Virus record (IMG/VR): IMGVR_UViG_3300022871_000001
Location: 1-49,428 of that record
Length of the DNA stretch: 49,428 nt
Source: a virus
Direction: 5' to 3' (one strand)
Shown here: positions 16,311 to 25,746 of the stretch, in pieces
How positions within the stretch are numbered: the first letter of the stretch is position 1
Layout of the letters: each line of letters begins with the position of its first letter
Made by a program: the position numbers and the translations under genes
The notes under the pieces: generated by a model
What the model saw: only the letters and a program-made list of their open reading frames with translations
What the model was told of the DNA's origin: nothing
Database searches by the model: none

Positions 16311-18368
16311 ATGTCAAATTTTAGTATTGCATATAATTTCAAGGCTATGACAAGCCATTTCCAGAAAAACGTTCATGCAATGCAACGTGACATGAAAAAC
16401 TTTGAAAAGACTTTCCAAAAAAACAATCATTCTGCTTTAAAATTTGCTAAAAATCTTGATAAAATTGGAAGTTCAATGACTAGGAAGTTGACTTTGCCAC
16501 TTATTGCAATGGGAACTGCTGGAATTTATTCTTTTGCTAAACTAGAGTCTGGTCTTACAAATACTCTTAACTTGCTTTCTAAAGATGAGATTAGTCAATG
16601 GGGAGGACAACTTAAAGATGCACAGGCTAAAGCAATAGAAATGGGATTTTCTATTGAGGATGTAAATAAAGGCTTATTTGATAATGTATCTGCATTAGGA
16701 ATTAATAATAATGCTATGGCCTCATATAAAGAAGCACAAAAGCTTGCTATTGCCGGAAATACCACACTTTCTGCGTCAATAAATGGTATAACTAGCATAG
16801 TTAATGCGTATGGACGTGAGACAACTAATTCTATTGAAGTCTCAAATGCTTTATTCTCTGCACAGGTCAAAGGCAAGGTGACTGTAGAGGAATTAGCAAA
16901 TAATATAGGTAAAATAGCACCAATTGCAAAAGCTGCCGGGATAGGTTTTAAAGATGCTCTAGCTGGATTGTCAGCAATGACACTAGGTGGTCTATCTGCA
17001 GAGGAGTCTTCAACTGCTTTACGTGCGACATTACAGGCTTTATTAAAACCAACAAAAGAAACAGCTAAATTATTAAAAGGATGGGGGGTACCAGTTGGAC
17101 AGAGCGAACTTGCTGCTGCTGGATTAAGTAAGACATTAAAAGCATTAAATAACGCGATGGAAATAGGTGGAGATAAATTTTCAGAGGCTATCCCAAATCT
17201 TCGGGCGTTTATAGGGGCTGCAACACTATCAGATGATAAGTTAAAAATACTTGATGATACTGTTATAAAAATGGGGAATGACATTAAAAATGGCACTGGT
17301 TTACAAGAAGGTTATAACCGGATGCTTGCAACTGCGAGTCAGGAGCTTAAACAATTAAAAGGTAAATTCACTATAATTTTAGCGCAACTTGGAACTGAAT
17401 TATTCCCAATAATTAAAAAAGTTATTGATAGAGGTTTATTACCAATGATAAAATTGTTTAAATCATTAAGTTCAGGCACTAAGGAATGGATTGTAAAATT
17501 AGGACTTTTATTAACAGTAGGCGGACCATTGCTTATTTTATTTAGTAAAGTAATTACTTCAATAATTGGAATTGGAAAAGTATTGGGAATTGTTAAAGTT
17601 GCAATGATGGGACTTACTGGTAATACTATAGCTGCCGCTGGATCAATGGGTGTTTTATCAAAAGCAGGATTTCTTGTAGGCGCTGCGCTCGGCGGATGGA
17701 CCATAGGGAAGCTTATTGCTCAGATTCCTGTAGTGGACAAGGCACTAACTAAATTTTCAAACTATTTAATGGGTGATGAGTTTCTGCAAAAACAAGGTGC
17801 ATTATCAGATACAAAACTTGCTATAGCTAATTTTATTAAACAAAAAAACAAAGAACAGGGTTTAAACATTAGAATAGCAGATGTAATAAATCCAATCCAG
17901 GATCTAAAACAGGCTAAATATATTAAAAAACAATTAGAAACAGGTCAAATAAAATTACAGTCGTTAATCACGCCATTAAATAATATTAAACAGTTAGAAA
18001 CTCAATCAATAAATAAGCAGTCGTTAATTACGCCATTAAATAATATTAAACAGTTAGAAGCTCAACCAATAAATAAGCAGTCGTTAATCACGCCATTAAA
18101 TAATATTAAACAGTTAGAAACTCAATCAATAAATAAGCAGTCATTAATCAAACCATTAAATAATATTAAACAGTTAGAAACGTTCAATAATCAACTTAAT
18201 ACAAACAAATTAAATAATCAACAATTAGCAGGACAAACAAATCAGCAGATGAATGCTAAAATAACGATAGAGACAAAAGATCCACAGGGTATTGTGAAAA
18301 ATGTTACACCTGAAACTTCTAATCCATGGATCAGTTTTACAAATTTAGGTGGGAGTATGATGTACTAA
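16311..18368 (+). CDS. Tape measure protein
   Basis: This 685-residue protein has an N-terminal helical part, the phage tail tape measure core (ALGINNNAMASYKEAQ, NNIGKIAPIAKAAGIGFKDA, LSAMTLGGLSAEESSTALRA) and a hydrophobic region at residues about 395-475 (KLGLLLTVGGPLLILF and later) that could cross the host membrane. Residues about 549-624 are four 20-residue repeats, QSLITPLNNIKQLE followed by a variable end, encoded by 60-bp units. It sets tail length and helps DNA entry. Confidence 0.92.
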   Translation: MSNFSIAYNFKAMTSHFQKNVHAMQRDMKNFEKTFQKNNHSALKFAKNLDKIGSSMTRKLTLPLIAMGTAGIYSFAKLESGLTNTLNLLSKDEISQWGGQLKDAQAKAIEMGFSIEDVNKGLFDNVSALGINNNAMASYKEAQKLAIAGNTTLSASINGITSIVNAYGRETTNSIEVSNALFSAQVKGKVTVEELANNIGKIAPIAKAAGIGFKDALAGLSAMTLGGLSAEESSTALRATLQALLKPTKETAKLLKGWGVPVGQSELAAAGLSKTLKALNNAMEIGGDKFSEAIPNLRAFIGAATLSDDKLKILDDTVIKMGNDIKNGTGLQEGYNRMLATASQELKQLKGKFTIILAQLGTELFPIIKKVIDRGLLPMIKLFKSLSSGTKEWIVKLGLLLTVGGPLLILFSKVITSIIGIGKVLGIVKVAMMGLTGNTIAAAGSMGVLSKAGFLVGAALGGWTIGKLIAQIPVVDKALTKFSNYLMGDEFLQKQGALSDTKLAIANFIKQKNKEQGLNIRIADVINPIQDLKQAKYIKKQLETGQIKLQSLITPLNNIKQLETQSINKQSLITPLNNIKQLEAQPINKQSLITPLNNIKQLETQSINKQSLIKPLNNIKQLETFNNQLNTNKLNNQQLAGQTNQQMNAKITIETKDPQGIVKNVTPETSNPWISFTNLGGSMMY
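17957..18181 (+). repeat. 60-bp tandem repeats in tape measure gene
   Basis: Four near-identical 60-bp units (CAGTCGTTAATCACGCCATT and onward) encode 20-residue repeats. The few differences suggest recent expansion. Change in unit number would alter tape measure length in steps of 20 residues. Confidence 0.9.
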
Positions 18369-18369
18369 A

Positions 18370-19605
18370 ATGTCTATTAATCAACAATTACGTAATGCTA
18401 CATTTAGAAAAGTACCTTTTTTAGTCAAAGATTCTAGAATCTTGTTTGGGCAGAAAACTGTCATACATAGATATCCTAATTCTTCGCGCGTAGAGGTAGA
18501 ATATCTAGGCGCAGATGTTGAAGAATTTAGTCTTGATATGATTATAAAGGGTACAGGGGATCAATACTTTTCAGATAGAAATGCGTTAAAAATAGCGCTC
18601 TTAGAAGGTGCAAATGGAGTTTTACTGCATCCTTACGAGGGCGAGATTAATTGTGCAGTTGTTGGGAAACCAGTCCTTAATGAGCAGGACCGCGAACAGG
18701 GCATTGCTAGTTTTATAGTTAATTTTATTAAAGTTAATGAAAAAATATATCCTATTGAAACTTCAAATAATTTTGGTCTTATACAAAACTGGCGTGATCA
18801 GGTCACATCATCACTGGCAACATGGATTGATGATAGTTTCAATATTTCAAATTCTTATGCTTATCAAGTTGCCAAGGAAAGTTTTACGACTGTTTCAGGA
18901 TTATATACAGATGTCACTAATTCTATTGCAGTAGCAACAAATAAAATATCAGACGTAAAAAGTACTATTGCAAATTTTAATAATAATACATTGTCATATT
19001 TATCAGGAGGATTATCAACCTCTGGGGGATTATTGACATTATATAATAGTATTTTAGGAATTGGAGCAACACCAAACGCTCAGTTTCAATTATATGTACA
19101 GCTATTGGATAGCATATTACCTAATCCAACATATAAAACATCAACTGCGCAAAGAGCAGCAGCGTTAAAAAATACTGATATAGTAAATACAAGTGCAAAA
19201 GTACAAACATTAGCTAATATTTATAATTATACTCCTGATTTAGAATTTAGTTCTATTAAAGAAATAAATGCATATAGATTAGACATAGAAAAAATATATC
19301 AGAGCATAGTCAATGTTGATACTAGTATTCCTATCACATCCTTATCCATTACAGGTTTAGAAAATACAGATGTAGCCTATAATTTAAGTCAACTACGATC
19401 TGAAAACCAGAAATATATTGATACTATAGAAAATATAGTCGGTGAGATTATAACTATTAATAATGTGCAGCCGACTACATTAGAAAATTTTGTTTTTGCT
19501 AGATATGGTAATTTAAACAATTATGATGCAATTAAAGCACTCAACAATATACAGGATCCTACTCAGATTCGTGGTACTATTCAAATATTATCAGAGGTTT
19601 CTTAA
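18370..19605 (+). CDS. DNA circularisation N-like baseplate protein (Mu gp43-like)
   Basis: The first about 130 residues match the Mu N/gp43 family domain: RNATFRKVPFLVKDSR, then HRYPNSSRVEVEYLGADVEE and LLEGANGVLLHPYEGEI. The rest is helical and poorly conserved. In Mu-type tails this protein joins the tail tube and baseplate hub. It is followed by a TAATG overlap with the next gene, so the two are translated together. Confidence 0.87.
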   Translation: MSINQQLRNATFRKVPFLVKDSRILFGQKTVIHRYPNSSRVEVEYLGADVEEFSLDMIIKGTGDQYFSDRNALKIALLEGANGVLLHPYEGEINCAVVGKPVLNEQDREQGIASFIVNFIKVNEKIYPIETSNNFGLIQNWRDQVTSSLATWIDDSFNISNSYAYQVAKESFTTVSGLYTDVTNSIAVATNKISDVKSTIANFNNNTLSYLSGGLSTSGGLLTLYNSILGIGATPNAQFQLYVQLLDSILPNPTYKTSTAQRAAALKNTDIVNTSAKVQTLANIYNYTPDLEFSSIKEINAYRLDIEKIYQSIVNVDTSIPITSLSITGLENTDVAYNLSQLRSENQKYIDTIENIVGEIITINNVQPTTLENFVFARYGNLNNYDAIKALNNIQDPTQIRGTIQILSEVS

Positions 19606-20666
19606 TGCAGAAAATAACAATTAAAATTAATAATATAGAATATGAAGGATTCGATGATATTACAATAAGCCAAAATATAGAAAATTTTTGTTCTGGTTTT
19701 TCTTTTACCTCATTTTCTGAAAAAGATGTTAAATTGCCATTCGAACCAGGTAAAATTTGTGAAATTTTTTTAGGTGGTGATGTCCTAATCACAGGATTAA
19801 TAGATAGCGTTAAAAGTGGTTTTACAAATGATTCTCATTTTTATAATATTGCAGGAAGAGATGCAACTAGTATTATAGTTGATAGTTCTGCAAAAGGAAA
19901 TCTTAGTTTTACAACGCCAATAAATATTATTAAAATAATGAAGGATATCCTAAAAAGAAATGGTTTACAATACACAATATTAGAACCTGAAGATGGAATT
20001 ACTGATTTTACAAAGGCAGAATTACCGGAGGGCGAAGATGGCGAAAACATGTTTACCTTTTTTGAAAAGTTAGGTAGACAAAAAGGATTGTTAATTAGAA
20101 CAAATAATAAAGGCAATATCACATTAGATAAAAAACAAGGTGAAATGTATAATGTTATTTTGCTAAATGAATTGAATGGAAATAGAAATAATATATTAGA
20201 AGCTAGCTATACTAAAGATGACTCTCAAAGATATCATACATATAGTTCTAGTTCACAAACTAATATGAGTTCAGGAATTAATGTAAGGGCGGATATTAAT
20301 ATTATAGGACTATATACCGATACGCAGCAAGTTTTAAATCCTTATAAATATTTAGATGTTAGTAGCGAAATATCAGACAATGGATCTTCTATTAAAACAC
20401 GAGCAGAATGGGAATGTAGAATAAGAGCTGCGAGAAGTCGCGTGTACTCATGTAAAGTTCAGGGGTTTATTGCAGAAAATATAAATGGACAAAAAAAATA
20501 TTGGGAAACAAACAAATTAATTAAAGTAAAGGATGTATTTAACGGAATTGATGCTATATTATTAATACGTAGTATTTTATTTAATTATTCACAATCTACT
20601 GGAAGTACTACGACATTAGAGTTAGTACCTAAAGATGCTTATTTATTAGAATCAGAGATAAAATGA
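19605..20666 (+). CDS. Baseplate hub protein (Mu gp44-like)
   Basis: This 353-residue protein is the expected next gene in a Mu-type baseplate. It starts with the beta pattern TIKINNIEYEGFDDITISQ and has PGKICEIFLGGDVLITGLID and the later FFEKLGRQKGLLIRTNNKGN, as in gp44/gpD-type hubs. It should form the trimeric hub that holds the spike. Its TGA overlaps the spike start. Confidence 0.87.
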   Translation: MQKITIKINNIEYEGFDDITISQNIENFCSGFSFTSFSEKDVKLPFEPGKICEIFLGGDVLITGLIDSVKSGFTNDSHFYNIAGRDATSIIVDSSAKGNLSFTTPINIIKIMKDILKRNGLQYTILEPEDGITDFTKAELPEGEDGENMFTFFEKLGRQKGLLIRTNNKGNITLDKKQGEMYNVILLNELNGNRNNILEASYTKDDSQRYHTYSSSSQTNMSSGINVRADINIIGLYTDTQQVLNPYKYLDVSSEISDNGSSIKTRAEWECRIRAARSRVYSCKVQGFIAENINGQKKYWETNKLIKVKDVFNGIDAILLIRSILFNYSQSTGSTTTLELVPKDAYLLESEIK

Positions 20667-21244
20667 ATGCAAACACAATAAAATTATGTAGAACTTCATT
20701 ACCTGAAGATGACTCAGGTTTTACGCCTATCGTGCAGATACAATATTTGTCACAGGTTAAAAATGCTGTTAATGCAACACCGTATGGTTTACATTCTAAT
20801 CCTGTAAAAGAAACGCCTTGTTTGCTAATTTCAATAAATGGGGATTCAGGTAATAATTTTATAATTCCTTTATCAATAGAAGAAAGAATAATACCAGAAA
20901 TTGAGTTAGAAGAAAGTGAAGTAATTACAGGTAATTTTACTAAAAAATCAACTATTTTTTTTGATGCAGATGGCAATATAAATATAACATCATCAAAAGA
21001 TACAATTATAAATGTTGCTGGCAACTGTAAAATAAACGTTGACGGTTCAACTGATATAACTAGCACATGTGATGTTTCAGTTGATGCACCTAATATAAAT
21101 ATTACTGCTGATACAAATATAACAGGAAATACTCTCGTAACTGGAACGCTAGAAAGTACATCAACTTTAACGGCAGGAAATGGCGCAACAGGATCTTTTG
21201 ATATTGTAACCGTAGTGGACGGAATAGTAACAGCAGGAAGCTAA
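20663..21244 (+). CDS. Baseplate spike protein (Mu gp45 / gpV-like)
   Basis: This 193-residue protein has an N-terminal OB-like part with PYGLHSNPVKETPCLLI and a C-terminal run of short strands (INITSSKDTIINVAGN, DITSTCDVSVDAPNINITAD) that would form a triple beta-helix tip. It ends GIVTAGS. It should pierce the host outer membrane. It overlaps its neighbours as ATGA and TAATG. Confidence 0.87.
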   Translation: MNANTIKLCRTSLPEDDSGFTPIVQIQYLSQVKNAVNATPYGLHSNPVKETPCLLISINGDSGNNFIIPLSIEERIIPEIELEESEVITGNFTKKSTIFFDADGNINITSSKDTIINVAGNCKINVDGSTDITSTCDVSVDAPNINITADTNITGNTLVTGTLESTSTLTAGNGATGSFDIVTVVDGIVTAGS

Positions 21245-21714
21245 TGACAACAGAAATTAAAACTATTGATATCGCAGTTGCGCAAAATGTAGAAGGCATA
21301 TATGATATTTCATTTGATGATAATGGCGATTTTGTACGAGATAGAAGTTATGAAACAGCAATACGCATGAGCTTGTTTTTAGATGCGAGGGCAGATGTAT
21401 CAGATATAAAACCAGCAGAATTGCGCCGCGGCTGGTGGGGAAATGGAGAACTTTATAGTATCCCACACGAAATTGGTTCGAAATTATGGTTATTACAGCA
21501 AAGACGCAACACAGTAAAAGCACGAAATGATGCAATAGGATATGTTAAAAATTGTCTTCAATGGTTAATAGACGATAATCATGCTGAAAAAGTTGAGATA
21601 ACTGCCTCGAGTGAAGATGTATTTGATATGATTTTAGATATAAAAATTACATATTCTGCTGATTTATTAGAGACTTTTCGCTTTAATCTTTGGTCGAATA
21701 CAAAGGAATTATAA
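21244..21714 (+). CDS. Baseplate wedge protein (Mu gp46-like)
   Basis: This 156-residue protein has the gp46/GpW pattern: YDISFDDNGDFVRDRSYETA at residues about 18-37, then AELRRGWWGNGELYSIPHEIGSKLW in the middle. It lies between spike and wedge genes exactly as in Mu. It should be one component of the wedge that links hub and sheath. Confidence 0.88.
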   Translation: MTTEIKTIDIAVAQNVEGIYDISFDDNGDFVRDRSYETAIRMSLFLDARADVSDIKPAELRRGWWGNGELYSIPHEIGSKLWLLQQRRNTVKARNDAIGYVKNCLQWLIDDNHAEKVEITASSEDVFDMILDIKITYSADLLETFRFNLWSNTKEL

Positions 21715-21717
21715 ACT

Positions 21718-23013
21718 ATGGCTTTAAATTTTCCTAAAACTAGAAAAGAAGTATACAACGGGATTACGACTGATTTTCAGACTGAAATTCCTGAATCAAA
21801 TCCTACACTAAAAAATAGCTGGTTAAGGGCTTTTTTAATGGCTCTCGCAGGAGCGATATTCGGCATATATGAACGACTAAAGGTTTTAAAAACTCAATTA
21901 TTCGCTCAAACTGCGTCAGATGATGATCTTTTAGCGATTGGTAATAAATGGATAGGGAACTATCTTGCAGCTACAATATCAACAGGATATGTTAGTTTTT
22001 CTGGAACAGTTAGTTCGATTATACCTGCAGCAACGCTTTTGCAAATTGATGGTTTACAATATAAAACATTATCAGAGGTAACTATTGCCTCTAATGTACA
22101 ATCTATAACAACTATTGCTTATGCCTCAAATATTGCAACTGTAACAGTAGCTAGTGCTCATAAATTAGCAACAGGAATGAGTGTAGTAATTTTTGGTGCT
22201 AGCCCAGCCGGCATAAATGGAACATTTATAATAACAGTTACCGGAGAAACAATTTTTACATATACAACAACTGAATCAGGCACAGGAAGTGCGACAGGTA
22301 CAAAAACATGCACAAGTGCATTTGTAAGTGTTCAAATAGAAAGTTTAGAAGTTGGTTTAGATAAAAATCAAGATCCAGGCGCTCAGATGTCTGTAGTAAC
22401 TGCAATCTCAGGCGTTAATACTGTATATGTTCAGTATTCTGAAATTGTCGGGGGTACAGATATTGAAACAGCAGAAAATTATAGAATAAGATTAAATTTT
22501 AGATTACAAAATCCAGTTGCACATTTTAACGATGCTGATATTATCTTAAATATTTTAAAATTAGGTATTGTTAATAGAATATTTGTTCAGGATGTAACAC
22601 CTGCACTAGGGCAGGTAACAATTTATAGTTTAAAAGAAAATAATGTTGTGCCTACCGCAACAGAATTAACATTAATTAAAAATCAGATATTAACTATTAA
22701 ACCAGCAAATACGCCCGATAGTGCAGTTTATGTTTTAACACCAACGCTTGTTCCCACAAATTTTACATTTACGTCAATTACACCTGATGCAAGCACTATG
22801 AGAACAGCTATTACTAATAGTTTGATAGCTTTTTTTGAAGATGATCCTGAAATTGCAACAGATATAACAGAAACGCAATACACAAATGCAATAATTAATA
22901 CAATAGATCAGACAACTGGTGCGGCATTAACAGATTATACTTTATCTGTTCCTAGCGCTGCAATTACAATCGCAACAGGCGAAATTGGAACATTGGGGAC
23001 GGTATCATTTTAA
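21718..23013 (+). CDS. Baseplate J-like protein (Mu gp47) with inserted beta domain
   Basis: This 431-residue protein has the J family layout: ASDDDLLAIGNKWIGNYLA near the N-terminus and TDIETAENYRIRLNFRLQNP in the middle, with a beta C-terminus. Residues about 125-200 look like an inserted small domain, with ITTIAYASNIATVTVASAHK, ATGMSVVIFGASPAGINGTF and TYTTTESGTGSATGT, resembling the FCCH-like repeats seen in phage structural proteins. The same type of domain occurs in the protein at 12340. Confidence 0.87.
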   Translation: MALNFPKTRKEVYNGITTDFQTEIPESNPTLKNSWLRAFLMALAGAIFGIYERLKVLKTQLFAQTASDDDLLAIGNKWIGNYLAATISTGYVSFSGTVSSIIPAATLLQIDGLQYKTLSEVTIASNVQSITTIAYASNIATVTVASAHKLATGMSVVIFGASPAGINGTFIITVTGETIFTYTTTESGTGSATGTKTCTSAFVSVQIESLEVGLDKNQDPGAQMSVVTAISGVNTVYVQYSEIVGGTDIETAENYRIRLNFRLQNPVAHFNDADIILNILKLGIVNRIFVQDVTPALGQVTIYSLKENNVVPTATELTLIKNQILTIKPANTPDSAVYVLTPTLVPTNFTFTSITPDASTMRTAITNSLIAFFEDDPEIATDITETQYTNAIINTIDQTTGAALTDYTLSVPSAAITIATGEIGTLGTVSF

Positions 23014-23030
23014 TAACATAAAGGATAATA

Positions 23031-23111
23031 ATGTATATATATAAAATCACAAATAAAATTAATAATAAAAAGTATATAGGTCTTAGAACTACCTCTAAGG
23101 AAGCTAAATGA
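23031..23111 (+). pseudogene. Remnant of a GIY-YIG homing endonuclease
   Basis: The 26-residue frame opens MYIYKITNKINNKKYIG, which is the N-terminal strand pair of GIY-YIG nucleases (IYKITN then KKYIG), and then ends after LRTTSKEAK. It has a good AAAGGATAAT site before the ATG, and its TGA overlaps the gp48-like start. All later motifs of the domain are missing, so it cannot be an active nuclease. It is likely the scar of a homing gene inserted between two baseplate genes. Confidence 0.7.
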
Positions 23112-23689
23112 AAACATTATCTGAAATAACTCAAAGTTTAAAAAATTATTTTGCTGAAGGTTTTTTACATAAAGCAATTAATATATCTAGTACAAACATA
23201 TATAAGATGTTTGCTGCTATTGCTCAAGTTTTTTATAGAGAGTCAAAAGCAGAAGCATATTTTAAAAGAGAGGTAAACCCTGAAACAACTTATGACCTGA
23301 TTTTAGACTGGGAAAAGGAAGTTAAAATACCTTGTGAATGTTTTACTACAGATGTTAGTATTGACCAGCGAAAAAAACAAGTTTTAGTAAAATTAACTGC
23401 GAACGTACAAATTGCGCAGGATTTTGTAGATTTGGCTAAAATATTAGGGGTTACAATTACGATGCGGGCTAAAAATGAGGGGGCAACACCATTTCCATTG
23501 TTATTGCCGTATTCGCTAGTTGATATATCTAATTTTTATGTAATAATTGTTGATATAGCAAATTGGAGTCCATCACAAGTTTTTCCTTTTTTATTACCGT
23601 ATCCGCTCGGGCAGGAACAATATAGTACTCAGATACAATGTTTATTTAATAAATTAAAACCAGCAAATTGTTTAATAGAATATATATAA
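23108..23689 (+). CDS. Tail protein, Mu gp48-like (DUF2313)
   Basis: This 193-residue protein has the gp48 pattern: LHKAINISSTNIYKMFAAIA at the N-terminus, then VNPETTYDLILDWEKEVKIP and CECFTTDVSIDQRKKQVLVK in the middle. It follows the J-like gene and precedes the fibre gene as in Mu. It should connect the baseplate to the tail fibres. Confidence 0.87.
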   Translation: MKTLSEITQSLKNYFAEGFLHKAINISSTNIYKMFAAIAQVFYRESKAEAYFKREVNPETTYDLILDWEKEVKIPCECFTTDVSIDQRKKQVLVKLTANVQIAQDFVDLAKILGVTITMRAKNEGATPFPLLLPYSLVDISNFYVIIVDIANWSPSQVFPFLLPYPLGQEQYSTQIQCLFNKLKPANCLIEYI

Positions 23690-23705
23690 AAAGGAAGGTA
23701 AATAT

Positions 23706-24719
23706 ATGATTTACGTCGTTGATAAAATTAATGGTATTGATTATGTACAGGATTATCAATATAACAGTGTAAAAAATAATGTATTAGATTCAGTCTTAAC
23801 AACGGGGCAAACACCGGACTCAGATACCGGGATATCTGACACAAATGTAAAACAACTTTCAACGGCTATTGCTATTCATGCCGCTGGGGGAAATTATTAT
23901 ATTGACAGTGGGCTTGCTGATGCGTATGTTTTAGGTGTTCAGACAATATCAGGCACCCCCATGGTTGCGCCTAATGTTTTTTTTAATGGTATGTCATGCA
24001 GGTTTATTGCAAATGTGTCAAATACTGGAACAAGTACGGTAAATGTTGCAAGTTTAGGAATAAAAACTATACGAAAAAATAATGGGACAGATATACTTGC
24101 AGCTGGAGATATTATTGCTGATTATTTATATACAATAATATATAATTCAGCAACTGGTTTTTTTGAGCTATCAAAAAATATTAGTGGCGATTACAGGATA
24201 GTAAATGGTAATCTGACTGTTGATAAAGCTATAACATCAACAGTGGGAGATATCACGACAACAACTGGTAATTTTGTAATAGGGACAGCTGGAAAAGGTA
24301 TAGACTTCTCAGGCGTAGGGACTGCGGCTAATATACTACATGATTATGAGGAAGGGGCTTGGACTCCAATACCATCAAGAACTACTGGGGGAGCTATTAC
24401 TGCAACAGTAACTACAACAGATTGTGTTTATACAAAGATAGGAAGAGAGGTTACCCTCTATTGCAGAATGTTTATATCCTCAGTCACAGCACAAGGAACT
24501 GGTGATAGTTTTATGTCAGGTTTACCTTTTGAAAATAGCTATAATCAGAATATGGTTGGAAGTTTATTTATTGGCTCTGCAATAACAGGTACTGCTCCAG
24601 TTTTATCTACAATTGCAAGTAACAAAATATATTTTTCTGACGATAGAGTAAATTTGTCTAATGGAGACTGGAAAGCTGGTACTATCGAATTTTCAATATC
24701 ATATATTACATCAACTTAA
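23706..24719 (+). CDS. Tail fibre protein
   Basis: This 337-residue protein begins with a baseplate-binding-like segment, then a central domain with ANVSNTGTSTVNVASLGIKT and a C-terminal beta domain introduced by ANILHDYEEGAWTP, a motif common at the receptor-binding end of phage fibres. A linker GDITTTTGNFVIGTAGKG precedes it. It is likely the host-recognition protein. The start has AAGGAAGG upstream. Confidence 0.8.
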   Translation: MIYVVDKINGIDYVQDYQYNSVKNNVLDSVLTTGQTPDSDTGISDTNVKQLSTAIAIHAAGGNYYIDSGLADAYVLGVQTISGTPMVAPNVFFNGMSCRFIANVSNTGTSTVNVASLGIKTIRKNNGTDILAAGDIIADYLYTIIYNSATGFFELSKNISGDYRIVNGNLTVDKAITSTVGDITTTTGNFVIGTAGKGIDFSGVGTAANILHDYEEGAWTPIPSRTTGGAITATVTTTDCVYTKIGREVTLYCRMFISSVTAQGTGDSFMSGLPFENSYNQNMVGSLFIGSAITGTAPVLSTIASNKIYFSDDRVNLSNGDWKAGTIEFSISYITST

Positions 24720-24737
24720 TCTTAAAGGATAAACACA

Positions 24738-24980
24738 ATGACGACACAAACAACATTTTATAAGGGCTTCATAGAAGAAACTGGAAGTTTCAATAGATGT
24801 CTTCTAATTTTAGAACTTGAAGATAATATAGTAATAAAACAAACACTACACAGACGAGTAATAAGTCCATTAGAAAATTATTCCGATGAAATACAAATCA
24901 TAAAAGATATATGTGATGATATGTTCACACCTGAAATAAAAGCAGAATATCAATTATTTTTAGATTCGATGGAGGTATAA
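24738..24980 (+). CDS. Small acidic protein after the fibre gene
   Basis: This 80-residue protein is unrecognised. It has a small beta start (TTFYKGFIEETGSFNRC) and an acidic helical end. Its position suggests a fibre accessory or fibre assembly role, which is inferred. The ribosome binding site of the next gene (GGAGG) lies in its last codons. Confidence 0.6.
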   Translation: MTTQTTFYKGFIEETGSFNRCLLILELEDNIVIKQTLHRRVISPLENYSDEIQIIKDICDDMFTPEIKAEYQLFLDSMEV

Positions 24981-25214
24981 ATGAAAACTGGTAAAATAAT
25001 AATAAATTCAGATATGGAATTATTTGAAGAAGAAATTGTCATCGAAGAAATTGACGGTTTAAATTACAGAGTTAAGAAATTAAACAAAATAACTCCTATA
25101 GATGATGTATCAGATAAATCAGATAAAGTTAAAAAGCTTTCTAATATTCTGAATACTAAGAAAATTAAAGATAAATATCAAGCGAAGCTAGATAAAACAA
25201 AAAAAGTTAAATAA
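24981..25214 (+). CDS. Small lysine-rich protein, unknown function
   Basis: This 77-residue protein follows its neighbour without a gap. The first half is acidic and beta-like, the second half is strongly basic and helical (KIKDKYQAKLDKTKKVK). No family is recognised. Confidence 0.55.
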   Translation: MKTGKIIINSDMELFEEEIVIEEIDGLNYRVKKLNKITPIDDVSDKSDKVKKLSNILNTKKIKDKYQAKLDKTKKVK

Positions 25215-25215
25215 A

Positions 25216-25377
25216 GGTATATATACGAGCGAATGGAATAAACTACCTCCTGTAGCTGCTACTGATACAATACAAAAAGATGGTTCATAGAAAACGCAAA
25301 TTGCAACATTCAATAACCCTGTTTGGGTTCAAAATCCGTTGCAAAATGGTTGTGATCTTGTTTTAGTTGAAAATTAA
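25216..25377 (+). pseudogene. Decayed virion-protein fragment with in-frame TAG
   Basis: The frame reads GIYTSEWNKLPPVAATDTI and onward, hits TAG at 25288-25290, and continues as QIATFNNPVWVQNPLQNGCD to TAA at 25375-25377. There is no start codon with a ribosome binding site. The residues look like a piece of a secreted or fibre-associated protein. It is either a relic or needs amber readthrough. Confidence 0.45.
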
Positions 25378-25417
25378 TTTTAACGTGCTATTGTATATAA
25401 AAGAGAAAGGCCTTAAA

Positions 25418-25744
25418 TTGAATTTAAATACTGGAAATAATTTTGATATTAAAAAAATAGGAGCTAGTTTGTTAATTCTTATTCTTGCAGGTATTTTTTC
25501 TTTTATCTGGAAACTAAACTCAAGCGATTCATTACAAACTTACAATGATATTGATTTTAAAGATAGATTAATATCAACAATCAATATAGTCTCGGATAAT
25601 AGGAAAATACAAGATAAGCGCTATATTGAATTAATAAAAATAGCTACAGAGACGCAGAGTAATGTAAAAACAATAAAAGAACAAATTAATAAATTATGTG
25701 AGAGAGAAAGCAGACTTAATGGTTTTTTAATTACGAAAGATTAA
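25418..25744 (+). CDS. Single-pass membrane protein of the lysis region (possible i-spanin)
   Basis: A TTG start at 25418 follows AAAGAGAAAGG with good spacing, which is better than the TTG at 25367. The product has about 108 residues: a short cytoplasmic start, one membrane segment (IGASLLILILAGIFSFIW) and a polar helical part. Its position before a small lipoprotein gene suggests the Rz/Rz1 spanin pair, but the helical part is short and no sequence proof is seen. Confidence 0.55.
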   Translation: MNLNTGNNFDIKKIGASLLILILAGIFSFIWKLNSSDSLQTYNDIDFKDRLISTINIVSDNRKIQDKRYIELIKIATETQSNVKTIKEQINKLCERESRLNGFLITKD

Positions 25745-25746
25745 AA

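Noticed and set aside
16595-17296. 233-residue minus-strand frame
   Set aside because: It lies wholly inside the tape measure gene in the opposite strand, with no ribosome binding site or family pattern.
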